Both the position numbers and the translations under genes were made by a program. The notes below the pieces were generated by a model. That model did not search any database. It was not told the origin of the DNA and worked only from the letters and a program-made list of their open reading frames with translations. A stretch of 10,063 bases of DNA from Desulfovibrio sp. (GTDB taxonomy: Bacteria > Desulfobacterota > Desulfovibrionia > Desulfovibrionales > Desulfovibrionaceae): the NCBI GenBank assembly GCA_031281815.1, contig JAITEY010000016.1, positions 1 to 10,063 on the forward strand. The letters are read 5' to 3'. Position 1 is the stretch's first letter; every line of letters starts with the position of its first letter. Below, piece after piece: positions 1-6,824 of this stretch.

Positions 1-171
1 CAGTCCCGGCTCACGCTCAAAGAAACGCCGCCACCGGCAAAACGAAGAATATTCCAAGCCGGAATTTGAAGTGTATACCTTCTGAGACAGGCCGCTTCTT
101 GACCACTCCACTACATGGCTATGCCAAAATTCGCGTTGCTGCCGCCGCGTCTTACGCCGAGCTGACTCCAT
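1..171 (-). CDS. tnpA: IS66-type accessory protein TnpA, N-terminal 57 residues (partial)
   Basis: The frame opens with ATG at 171 and stays open for 57 codons to the window edge, so only the N-terminus is present. A perfect AAGGAGGT lies 7 bp upstream, which fixes the start. The protein is rich in Arg/Lys at residues 5-13. It then shows the IS66 TnpA pattern: REFW at 13-16, VVEWSRSGLSQ at about 20-30, and SSFCRWRRF at about 42-50. In this family that is a helix-turn-helix region of a small accessory protein of about 100 residues encoded ahead of tnpB and the transposase tnpC. Its exact biochemical role in transposition is not settled. Nothing visible suggests decay, but whether the whole element is intact cannot be told from here. 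Confidence 0.65.
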   Translation of the reverse strand, partial: MESARRKTRRQQREFWHSHVVEWSRSGLSQKVYTSNSGLEYSSFCRWRRFFEREPGL

Positions 172-178
172 ATCCGGC

Positions 179-186
179 ACCTCCTT
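179..186 (-). promoter_or_regulatory. Strong ribosome binding site of the tnpA-like frame
   Basis: The minus strand reads AAGGAGGT, a full match to the anti-Shine-Dalgarno sequence, 7 bp before the ATG at 171. It decides the start of this edge-truncated gene and argues against the competing minus-strand frame at 111-347, which has no such site. Confidence 0.65.
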
Positions 187-247
187 GAAGGCCACCAGTA
201 TGGCGGTTTTTTCAAGCTTGGGAAGATGCGGATAAAACGACGCTTAC

Positions 248-429
248 GCAGCTTCAGGCAAGCAGCCGGCACAACCTTACACATACGCAAGGCCGTGCAG
301 GCCCCTGCAGAAGTATTGGCGATATACCGCAGCTTGGGGATAACCACCCGGCCAGGGGGAACACGAAAGTATGAAAATTAAATATGTTATAAGAATTTGT
401 TGTGCCAGATGAAAAATTAATATGCTGAT
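248..429. other. Gene-free stretch between the IS end and the glycosyltransferase gene, with an AT-rich patch
   Basis: No frame here gives a recognisable protein. A 78-residue minus-strand frame crosses it (111-347), but it runs through the IS terminus and overlaps the better-supported tnpA frame. A perfect dyad, TGCAGG-CC-CCTGCA, lies at 296-309. From about 361 to 460 the composition becomes clearly AT-rich, unlike the rest of the window. I see no convincing intrinsic terminator after the gene that ends at 430. Confidence 0.5.
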
Positions 430-2268
430 TTAACTAATTTTTTTCGACACTTTGTTAGACATGGGATAGCGGCGAATTTCGTCTCTTTCCCGGTCGACGG
501 CGACAATGCCGAGAAACTCCATGCCCGCCGTTCTGCCTTCCAGGGCAGGGATAACATCGACAATGTTGCAGCGCGCTGCCAGCAGGGCGAGGCAGCGCTC
601 GTAATCCAGCGCCCGGCAAGGGTAACTTGCCTGGTATATCCATTCCGGCACCTGCTGTATGCAAAGACGGTCGCCCTTTTCCGGGTGAAACGAGGTACGG
701 TCGAGGATGATGTAATCAAAAGGCCGCTCGACCAGAGAAGCGAGGAAATCGTATGGCTCGGGCAGGTATTGCAGTACCGCTCCCATGAGAATGCCGTCAA
801 TGCGGTGCTGCCGCAGACAGGCGTCCAAATCCTCATGAAAGCGCAGTTCTTCCGTTTGGAATTCGCGCCTGCCTATGGCCGCTGTATTCGGCAGTTCCAC
901 CACATGCCAGCGCACCTGCTTCAGAGCGCGCAGAAGCGGCGCCATTGTACGATACATGCTGCCCAGGCCGCCGCCGAAGTCCACAAGGTGCGCTTCCCCG
1001 CCGTTGCGCGCGGCCCCCAGCAACACCCCGCTCACCGTCGGCCAAAGGTATTGCCGGTTCGGGAGCACGACGGTATCCCGCTCACAGACGGCTTTGCCGT
1101 CGCGCACCATGCGCGCCGCACGGACAGCCTTGCGCACAATTTCTTCTGTATCGTAGCCGGTTGTCCCGCGGGAAGCTTCTTCCCAAGAGACAAAATTTCC
1201 CATCCAACGGATGGGTTCCTGAACTTCCGCGCTGAAGAGATTTTTCGGCGGTTCGCAATAGGTAAAGCCGCCTTCCAGGTCATGCAGCGTATGCGGCAGG
1301 TCGCGGCAGAGAATTTCCGCTTGTGATGAGCGCACAAGCAGAGGGGTAAATTCGTCTACACGTGCATGCATTATACCGAAAGCAAAATAAGAATCCGCTT
1401 CCTGCAGGCGGGCATAAGCGTTGTCGATTGCCGTAAGATAAGGGACGTAGCAGAATCGGATGACGTCAAGCGACAAGCGATAGTTGTGCTGGTATTTGGT
1501 GGCAACGATAATGTCGCGGTCAACATGGACCAGAGAGTGAAAATGGAAAAGCACCAGCGGGACATTGCCGAAGAGAAGCCTGCCCTTGCCGTCGAAAGAA
1601 AAGGGGGCGTTTTCATGATTCCAGGGGGCGACGCCTATACCCGGATGGCGGTATTCCCCGACCCCCGGTGCCTGCTCTGCGAAATAGTCGAGGTATTTCT
1701 GATCGCCGTAGCGCGTTGCGCCTTCAATGCGGGCAAAGCACCACTCCAGGCAGCGCTCGCGCCACCAGGAAATGACCGCAAGGCCGGAAGCGTCGTGACG
1801 CGCTCCCAAGACGCCCACATTATAACGGCCGTGGCAAAAAAACTCCTGCTCCAGACGCTTGGGGAAACGGTGGGGCTGAAGGCAGACGGAGTGGTGCCCC
1901 AGCGCCGTAGTCAAAGGCTGGGGCGAGGAAAAAAACAACTGGTCCGCGTCCAGATAGATCACGCCGTCCCCTTCCGGTTGCCGCTGCAACACATGCAGGA
2001 GCAGGACGGGCGTCAGCGTCCAGTAATACTCGGCAACGCTTCGCGTCGGCTTGACCTGCAACAGTTCCGGATATTCCCGTTCAAAATCCGCAAGCGCAAG
2101 CAGGGTTACCGTAGGCGGGCAAAGTCCGGTCAGGAGAATGCGTGTCAAGGTATCCAGGCAGAGTACGGCAACATGCGCGCCGGGAGCATGCGCGAACAAT
2201 GAATCCAGCATGGCCAGCCCGCGCGGCAGGTAATTTCTGTCAAAATAGGTACAATACGTTACGTTCAT
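430..2268 (-). CDS. Fusion protein: GT8-like glycosyltransferase + TIGR04325-type methyltransferase
   Basis: This is a 612-residue soluble protein with two enzyme parts. Residues 1-290 resemble a nucleotide-sugar glycosyltransferase of GT-A fold, GT8-like. The N-terminus MNVTYCTYFDRNYLPRG is typical of such proteins, the metal-binding DxD is at 107-109 (VIYLDADQLFF), and a YGDQKYLDYF segment lies at 187-196. Residues about 355-595 match the TIGR04325 (LIC12133-like) putative methyltransferase pattern: SWEEASRGTTGYD at 361-373, GKAVCERDTVVL at 391-402, and a glycine-rich SAM-binding strand HLVDFGGGLGSMY at 427-439. By family knowledge such enzymes sit in O-antigen, LPS or other surface-glycan pathways, so the protein may add a sugar and methylate the glycan; donor and acceptor are unknown. 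There is no signal peptide or membrane segment. It starts 99 bp after the penicillin-binding protein gene with only a weak ribosome site. Both parts look intact. Confidence 0.75.
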   Translation of the reverse strand: MNVTYCTYFDRNYLPRGLAMLDSLFAHAPGAHVAVLCLDTLTRILLTGLCPPTVTLLALADFEREYPELLQVKPTRSVAEYYWTLTPVLLLHVLQRQPEGDGVIYLDADQLFFSSPQPLTTALGHHSVCLQPHRFPKRLEQEFFCHGRYNVGVLGARHDASGLAVISWWRERCLEWCFARIEGATRYGDQKYLDYFAEQAPGVGEYRHPGIGVAPWNHENAPFSFDGKGRLLFGNVPLVLFHFHSLVHVDRDIIVATKYQHNYRLSLDVIRFCYVPYLTAIDNAYARLQEADSYFAFGIMHARVDEFTPLLVRSSQAEILCRDLPHTLHDLEGGFTYCEPPKNLFSAEVQEPIRWMGNFVSWEEASRGTTGYDTEEIVRKAVRAARMVRDGKAVCERDTVVLPNRQYLWPTVSGVLLGAARNGGEAHLVDFGGGLGSMYRTMAPLLRALKQVRWHVVELPNTAAIGRREFQTEELRFHEDLDACLRQHRIDGILMGAVLQYLPEPYDFLASLVERPFDYIILDRTSFHPEKGDRLCIQQVPEWIYQASYPCRALDYERCLALLAARCNIVDVIPALEGRTAGMEFLGIVAVDRERDEIRRYPMSNKVSKKIS

Positions 2269-2367
2269 CAGACAGGTCTCGATAACTTATCCACCATCCG
2301 TGCTGTCCGCAGGCATACGATTGTCCCGTCGCGCAACACAGCGCATACGGACGTACGCCGATGTTCG
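2269..2367 (-). other. Intergenic gap with an imperfect hairpin (2323-2352)
   Basis: This is the only sizeable gap in the minus-strand gene row. On the minus strand an imperfect stem can form between GTCCGTATGCGC (from 2352) and GCGCGACGGGAC (ending at 2323), with 4 outer pairs, a three-base mismatch and 5 inner pairs including one G-T. No run of T follows, so it is not a standard intrinsic terminator. The gap could hold a separate promoter for the glycosyltransferase gene, but I see no clear -35/-10 pair. Confidence 0.25.
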
Positions 2368-4812
2368 TCAGAAAAACATTTCCTCCTTCATGAGTTGTTC
2401 GCCCAGCTCGTCGCCGCCGGCGGAATCGTAGCGGGGGGGTATGCCGCTGATCATGGGGAATCCCGCGCCTTTCTGCCCGTCCGGTTCTTCCCGGCCCGAG
2501 GACCAGACAATGCCCGGAGGCACGGGAAAGTCGTCCGGCGGGTAGAAGGCTTCCACTTCCCGCCGATACTTGATGAAGACGGGCAGGGCGGCTTTGCCGC
2601 CGTATTCGGAGCGCCCCATGGGGATATTGTTGTCGTAGCCGATCCAGACGCTGGTCACAAGGTGCGGGGTAAAGCCGATAAACCAGGCATCGCGCTCGTC
2701 GTTGGACGTGCCGGTTTTGCCGCCCATGGGTTTGCCCAGCACGCGGGCCGCGCTGCCCGTTCCCCCGGTAATCACGCCCTTGAGCAGGTAATCCATGACG
2801 TAGGCGTTCTGCGGAGTTACGGCTTCCTGCACATCGGCCTCGAAGGTCACCAGGGGTTCCTGCCAGCAGTTGTTGACGGCCGTGATGATGCGCGGCTTGA
2901 TGCGCTTGCCCCCGTTGGCAAAAGCGGAATAGGCCTCGGCCATGGTCTGGGGCGTGGCCTCGTAGCTGCCCAGGCTGACGGCCAGAACGGCCGGGATGTC
3001 GCCGGGAATGCCGAGATCGCGGGCGCGCTGCACCACGGCATCCATGCCTATCTGCTGGGCCACGCGCACGGTGCTGACGTTGCGCGACGCCGCGATAGCC
3101 CTGCTCACGGGAATGGGACCGAGAAATTTGCCGTCGGCGTTGCCGGGGGTCCATATGCGCTTGGTATAGCGGTCCGGCAGGACAAAGGGCGTGTCGTACA
3201 CTATAGTGCCGGGCGTGAATCCCTGGTCCAGGGCCGCCGAATAGACGACGGGCTTGAACGATGACCCCGGCTGGCGGTGGGCCTGGGTCGCCCTGTTGAA
3301 TTGGCTTTCAGGCGAAAAATGGTAGCCGCCGGCAACCGCGACCAAGTCGCCGCCGGCAACTTCAATAGACGCCAGCGCCCCCTGCAGATCCGGCACTTGT
3401 TCCAGGCAGAGCTGCACGACCGTGTCCGGGCTTACCTCGCCCGGCGCATAGGCCGGAACGGGATTCTTCTTGTTGTCCGGGTCCGCGGGCGCAGTGACGG
3501 GGTTGGCGTTGCCGGTCGCCCCGTAAGCGGAAACGAAAACAAGATCGCCGGGACTCAGCACCTTGGTCGCATCTTGTATTTTCGCGGCGCCGGCCGCGGC
3601 AATCCTGGGGTTGGGCGTGCGGCACCAATCCATGGTCCGGACGGAGACGTACCCTCGATAGCCGTTGCCCAAAGCAACGCCTGCGCCGTTTTTGTCCACG
3701 CCGGTCACCAGCGCCTTGACCCAGCCGCTGTTGTCCAGAGCCGCCGGGGTGAATCCGCTGTTTTTCTTAAATTTGTCCCGTTCAGGTCCCTGCAGTTGCT
3801 CAAGGGGACCGCGCCAGCCCCTGCGGTGGTCGGCCTCGTGCAGTCCGGCGCGCAGGGCCTGCTCGGCTGCGCGCTGATGTACGGGGTCCATGGCGGTATA
3901 CACATGCAGACCCCCTTCATAAACGGCCTCTTCTCCGTAAATGTCCACGGCAATGCCCAGACGCCGGACGTTGGCCTCGTCAAAGAAGGCGATGAGCTGC
4001 CGGCGCACTTCTTCCAGATACCAGGAGCCTACGGTCCAGGAAGGGTCGGGCATCTGTTTGTACACAAGCGGCTGCGCAACAGCGGCATCGTGCTCTGCCT
4101 CGCTGATGAAGCCGACCTGACGCATGCGGTTGAGAACCCAGAGTTGGCGGTCCCTGGTGTTTTCCGGCTTTGTGTAGGGATTGTTTCTAGAAGGCGCCTT
4201 GGGCAGGCAGGCCAGGACGGCCGCCTCGGCAATGGTGAGTTCGCCCGCGTGCTTGCCGAAGTAGGTGCGGGCCGCTGCTTCCACGCCGTAGGAACTGTTG
4301 CCGAGGTAAATATTGTTCAGGTACAGATAGAGGATTTGTTCCTTAGTCAGATAGTTTTCCAGGCGGTAGGCCAGCAGGGCTTCCTTGATTTTGCGCTCAA
4401 GGGTTCTTTCCGGGGTCAGGAGCAGGCGTTTCACGAGCTGCTGGGTGATGGTGCTGGCGCCGGAGATCTCGTCATCAAGCAGATTGTTGATGAAAGCTCT
4501 GAGTATGGCCAGGAAATCCACGCCCACATGCTCGAAAAAGCGCGCGTCTTCAGCGGCCAGAAAAGCCTTGGACAGGTGGGCCGGCATAGCGTCCAGATTG
4601 ATGAGGAAGCGTTTTTCCCGAAAGAGGTAGCCCATAATGCTTTTGTCGCGGGCGTACACGGTCGTCACCTGGGGGGGGCGGTAGTCGCTGACCTTGGTGA
4701 TGCTCACCAGATCGTGGGCTGCCCACAGGTACAGGGCAAGCGCTGCGCCGGCGCCGGCTATGCCCAATGTCGTGCCTGCTATCAGGCAATAAGCGATGAT
4801 ACGTCTGAACAT
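2368..4812 (-). CDS. Class A penicillin-binding protein, PBP1A type (bifunctional peptidoglycan synthase)
   Basis: An 814-residue, full-length bifunctional cell-wall enzyme anchored in the inner membrane and acting in the periplasm. A hydrophobic anchor spans about residues 5-31. The GT51 glycosyltransferase domain, which polymerises lipid II, shows EDARFFEH at 88-95 (catalytic Glu88), GASTITQQLVKRLLL at 118-132, KIKEALLAYRLE at 141-152 and NNIYLG at 166-171. An OB-like insert of the PBP1A subgroup fits residues about 290-435. The transpeptidase domain has the three beta-lactam-binding motifs: SSFK at 517-520 (nucleophile Ser517), SRN at 576-578 and KTGTS at 699-703. All catalytic motifs are present, so it should be active. 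The start at 4812 lies 9 bp after the YkgJ-type gene, so the two are probably co-transcribed; its ribosome site is weak. The equivalent gene is called mrcA or ponA elsewhere. Confidence 0.95.
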   Translation of the reverse strand: MFRRIIAYCLIAGTTLGIAGAGAALALYLWAAHDLVSITKVSDYRPPQVTTVYARDKSIMGYLFREKRFLINLDAMPAHLSKAFLAAEDARFFEHVGVDFLAILRAFINNLLDDEISGASTITQQLVKRLLLTPERTLERKIKEALLAYRLENYLTKEQILYLYLNNIYLGNSSYGVEAAARTYFGKHAGELTIAEAAVLACLPKAPSRNNPYTKPENTRDRQLWVLNRMRQVGFISEAEHDAAVAQPLVYKQMPDPSWTVGSWYLEEVRRQLIAFFDEANVRRLGIAVDIYGEEAVYEGGLHVYTAMDPVHQRAAEQALRAGLHEADHRRGWRGPLEQLQGPERDKFKKNSGFTPAALDNSGWVKALVTGVDKNGAGVALGNGYRGYVSVRTMDWCRTPNPRIAAAGAAKIQDATKVLSPGDLVFVSAYGATGNANPVTAPADPDNKKNPVPAYAPGEVSPDTVVQLCLEQVPDLQGALASIEVAGGDLVAVAGGYHFSPESQFNRATQAHRQPGSSFKPVVYSAALDQGFTPGTIVYDTPFVLPDRYTKRIWTPGNADGKFLGPIPVSRAIAASRNVSTVRVAQQIGMDAVVQRARDLGIPGDIPAVLAVSLGSYEATPQTMAEAYSAFANGGKRIKPRIITAVNNCWQEPLVTFEADVQEAVTPQNAYVMDYLLKGVITGGTGSAARVLGKPMGGKTGTSNDERDAWFIGFTPHLVTSVWIGYDNNIPMGRSEYGGKAALPVFIKYRREVEAFYPPDDFPVPPGIVWSSGREEPDGQKGAGFPMISGIPPRYDSAGGDELGEQLMKEEMFF

Positions 4813-4821
4813 GGTTGTCGA

Positions 4822-5592
4822 TTAAAAATTTCTTTGCTGTGGATTGAAACATCGCCCTGCGTCCAGGCCCCATTCGCGGCGCAGACGCGCGTAGGTCAGG
4901 GTGAGTCCGGCCCTGTCCGCGCCCATAAGACCGGCGCAACGGGCCGGACTCCCCGCCTTCCGGGCAAGAAGGCATTCCTGCGATACAAACAAGGTCAACG
5001 CGCCGCCCACGATCCAGACCGGAAACAGCAGGCAGTATCCGGGTCGCGCAACGCGCGGCAGCCGGCAACCGTCGCCGTCCAGAAAAACACACGCTCCGTC
5101 CGGGCGCAGACGCAAGGACCAATGTTTCCCGTCCGCCGGGAACAGTTCATCTATACGCGTTTTATCTCCGGGAAACAAGGAGCGCATGGCGCTGATGAAA
5201 TCCGGCGTGTTGGGGCGTGTCGCCCAGGGTGTTTTCCCGGCGTCGGCAGCGGCCGGGCGGACGCATTCTCCGCCCGATTCTCCGGTCCGCTCCGGGCAAA
5301 GTCCGGATAGTGCCCCTTCGGTTCGCTCCGGGCAAAGTTCGAATACGGCCTTGCGGCGCGCCGTAGCGAGGCGTCGCCGTTCCGCCGGGGAGAGAGGGAA
5401 GATGAGATGCGCCTGCGCCGGGTCGGCGCGGCAGCAGCATGTGCCCGCGGCGGCGCACAAGGCGCAGGACGGCGCGGCGTCATCCGACTCGTCGTTCGTA
5501 TGTCCCCGCGCGGCGTGTTCGAGCCGTGACTCAATGCGGGCGGCGGCACCCGTCGTTCCGTCCGCATGTCCCGGCCGGGGCATCGGGGTCAT
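4822..5592 (-). CDS. YkgJ-type zinc/iron-chelating cysteine-cluster protein
   Basis: A 256-residue soluble protein with the spaced cysteines of the YkgJ/CxxCxxCC family: Cys43, 46, 52, 53 and 54 near the N-terminus, then Cys168, 176 and 187 in a GACVFLDGDGC...RPGYCLLFP segment, plus Cys207 and Cys219. Family members are predicted to bind Zn or an Fe-S cluster, but their function is mostly unknown. I chose ATG at 5592 because it overlaps the thiL stop as ATGA, a coupling arrangement also seen upstream. Another ATG lies three codons later, and the same frame runs open upstream to 5745 inside thiL. Between the two cysteine groups lies a variable stretch (residues 84-135) with a 12-residue duplication, LCPERTEGALSG/LCPERTGESGGE, that adds two extra cysteines. 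These are probably not ligands, because the segment looks like expanded linker. Confidence 0.75.
   Translation of the reverse strand: MTPMPRPGHADGTTGAAARIESRLEHAARGHTNDESDDAAPSCALCAAAGTCCCRADPAQAHLIFPLSPAERRRLATARRKAVFELCPERTEGALSGLCPERTGESGGECVRPAAADAGKTPWATRPNTPDFISAMRSLFPGDKTRIDELFPADGKHWSLRLRPDGACVFLDGDGCRLPRVARPGYCLLFPVWIVGGALTLFVSQECLLARKAGSPARCAGLMGADRAGLTLTYARLRREWGLDAGRCFNPQQRNF
5266..5337 (-). repeat. 36-bp in-frame tandem duplication in the YkgJ-type gene
   Basis: Two imperfect copies of a 36-bp unit encode residues 86-97 and 98-109. The core gctccgggcaaagt (plus strand) recurs exactly 36 bp apart, at 5289 and 5325. The protein copies share LCPERT and then diverge. The reading frame is kept. 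Confidence 0.8.
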
Positions 5593-6824
5593 GGGCGGCG
5601 CACCTCCTGCGTCCGGCCTGCGGCATCCGAAAAATGATCGAACCCACGTGCGGTGAACGGACGTCCGCACAGCAGCAAGCCGCTTTCCCGGCGCACCCGG
5701 CCCAAGCGGGACGCGCCCGGCACGGCCGCCCGCACGTCCGGCCACAGCGTTTCGGGGCAGGTTCCCAAGAGGGCGTAGTCTTCGCCTCCGAGCAGGTACA
5801 GTTCTTCCGGGCTTGTGCCCATGCGTTCGGCCGCCTCTGCAAGTTCCGCATGGAGCAGTTCCGGCCCTACGGTGATGTCCGCTCCCAGACCGCCCAGGAG
5901 ACGCGGCAGGTCGCGCGCCGGGCCGTCGGACACATCCATGAGCGACAAGCGCCCCTCCGCGCCTTTTTCTTGAGCAATCAGAGCCAGCGCCCGGCCTTCG
6001 CGCAGCAGCGGCCGGGGGTCAAGGTGCGCGCGGCAGGATGCGGGCAGCATATCCGCGGCCTTGCGTCCGCCGCGTTCCAGCGCCCACAGTCCCGCGCGGG
6101 CAAGGCCGCAGGGGCCGATGACGAAGACGACATCGCCTTCGGCGGCACAGCCTCGGCGCAGGAAGGGAACGCCCGCTCCGGCCGGCGCGCCCCACACGGT
6201 CACGGCAAAACCGAGTATCGGTGAGGCGGACAAATCTCCTCCGGCAAGAACAATCCCGTAGTCCCGCGCCTTGGCCGCCATGCCGGAAAAGATGCGGGCA
6301 AGCGTGCAGGAGGTCGTGCCGGGGGGAAGCATCAATCCCAAGGCAAAGCCCAAGGGCACGGCCCCCGCCGCCGCAAGGTCGCCGACAGCCGCCGACAGCG
6401 CCTTGCCTCCCGCTTCTTCGGGCAGGAAATAGTCGGTACGGAAATGCACATCCTGAAGAAAAAGGTCCGCAGACAGCGCCGAACGTCCGGCATCCTGAAG
6501 AAGAAGCTCCGCTGCCTGCGCAGACATCTCTGCATCCTGAAGAAAAAAGTTGGAAACCGGAGCCGGACGCCCCGCATCGTCACGGGCAAGGGCGACGAGT
6601 TCCGCGCAGTCGTGTCCCCGGCCGAAGGGCACATGCGGGGAACGGGAGGGAAAGGCTGCGTCCGCCAGAGCTAGAATCTCGTCTTCCGATGCCGGGCAGG
6701 CCCCCTCGTCGCCCCATGGATCGGGGTACGCATGTTCGTGTTCTTCTCCCTGTTCGGAATACGATCCTGATGAGGGAAGCCGACGTGAGCCGACGTGAGT
6801 CGGCGTAAGGCCGGGACACATCAT
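5589..6824 (-). CDS. thiL: Thiamine-monophosphate kinase
   Basis: ThiL phosphorylates thiamine monophosphate with ATP to give thiamine pyrophosphate, the last step of vitamin B1 cofactor synthesis, in the cytosol. From ATG at 6824 the product is 411 residues, against about 320-340 usually. Visible family motifs are GHDCAEL at 70-76 (normally GDDCA), DLFLQDVHF at 120-128, GDLAAAGAVP at 148-157, LAGGD at 193-197, MDVSDGPARDL at 296-306, GGEDYALL at 346-353 and GFDHF at 394-398. The extra length comes from an N-terminal extension (residues 1-46) and a 14-residue repeat before the metal-binding strand. The start overlaps the helicase stop as ATGA; a second ATG follows at 6821, and GGAGGA at 6825-6830 abuts the first. 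No other ATG precedes the core. The gene end overlaps the next start by 4 bp. The kinase call is firm; full activity is less certain because of the Asp-to-His change. Confidence 0.9.
   Translation of the reverse strand: MMCPGLTPTHVGSRRLPSSGSYSEQGEEHEHAYPDPWGDEGACPASEDEILALADAAFPSRSPHVPFGRGHDCAELVALARDDAGRPAPVSNFFLQDAEMSAQAAELLLQDAGRSALSADLFLQDVHFRTDYFLPEEAGGKALSAAVGDLAAAGAVPLGFALGLMLPPGTTSCTLARIFSGMAAKARDYGIVLAGGDLSASPILGFAVTVWGAPAGAGVPFLRRGCAAEGDVVFVIGPCGLARAGLWALERGGRKAADMLPASCRAHLDPRPLLREGRALALIAQEKGAEGRLSLMDVSDGPARDLPRLLGGLGADITVGPELLHAELAEAAERMGTSPEELYLLGGEDYALLGTCPETLWPDVRAAVPGASRLGRVRRESGLLLCGRPFTARGFDHFSDAAGRTQEVRRP
6426..6551 (-). repeat. 42-bp x 3 in-frame tandem repeat in thiL
   Basis: The plus-strand core catcctgaagaa recurs at 6449, 6491 and 6533, exactly 42 bp apart. 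The encoded 14-residue units are NFFLQDAEMSAQAA (92-105), ELLLQDAGRSALSA (106-119) and DLFLQDVHFRTDYF (120-133). The last unit is the family's conserved Asp...HF strand; the other two look like decayed copies of it. The frame is kept throughout. Confidence 0.85.
6789..6804 (-). repeat. Hairpin and 10-bp tandem repeat at the 5' end of thiL
   Basis: A 10-bp direct repeat, cgacgtgagc then cgacgtgagt, covers 6781-6800 on the plus strand. With the next bases it forms a perfect 6-bp stem with a 4-base loop, GCCGAC-GTGA-GTCGGC, at 6789-6804. It lies 15-35 bp inside the coding start at 6819-6824, where a stem could affect translation. Confidence 0.5.

Larger units (their letters stand above)
1..247 (-). 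mobile_element. Outer end of an IS66-family insertion sequence, cut by the left edge
   Basis: Read on the minus strand, the segment begins at 247 with GTAAGCG, the usual outer terminus of IS66-family elements. An AAGGAGGT ribosome site and the start of a TnpA-like frame follow about 75 bp further in, which is the normal layout of an IS66 left end. The other end, tnpB and tnpC lie outside the window. The 8 bp just outside the terminus, 248-255 (gcagcttc on the plus strand), would be one copy of the 8-bp target duplication that this family makes. The terminus and gene are seen; the family assignment is from memory of IS66 ends and of the TnpA helix-turn-helix pattern. Confidence 0.65.

Noticed and set aside
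2..85. Plus-strand C-terminal-looking fragment ending ...YSKPEFEVYTF
   Set aside because: It lies wholly opposite the TnpA-like frame on the minus strand, which explains the sequence better.
30..118. tRNA-like stretch on the minus strand with TTCAAAT resembling a T-loop
   Set aside because: The bases on either side of the supposed T-loop do not pair and no anticodon stem forms; the stretch is coding in tnpA.
111..347. 78-codon minus-strand frame starting with ATG at 347
   Set aside because: It crosses the IS66 terminus, has no ribosome site and overlaps the TnpA-like frame, which has a perfect one and matches a family.
2240..3154. 304-codon minus-strand frame in another phase of the penicillin-binding protein region
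   Set aside because: Arg/Gly/His-rich out-of-frame translation with no motif; the transpeptidase motifs are all in the main frame.
3277..5310. 677-codon plus-strand open frame opposite the penicillin-binding protein gene
   Set aside because: It is the antisense shadow of a GC-rich coding frame with intact catalytic motifs on the minus strand; its own translation shows no family pattern. The same holds for plus-strand frames at 7745-9472, 5439-6224, 2395-3264 and 1366-2202.
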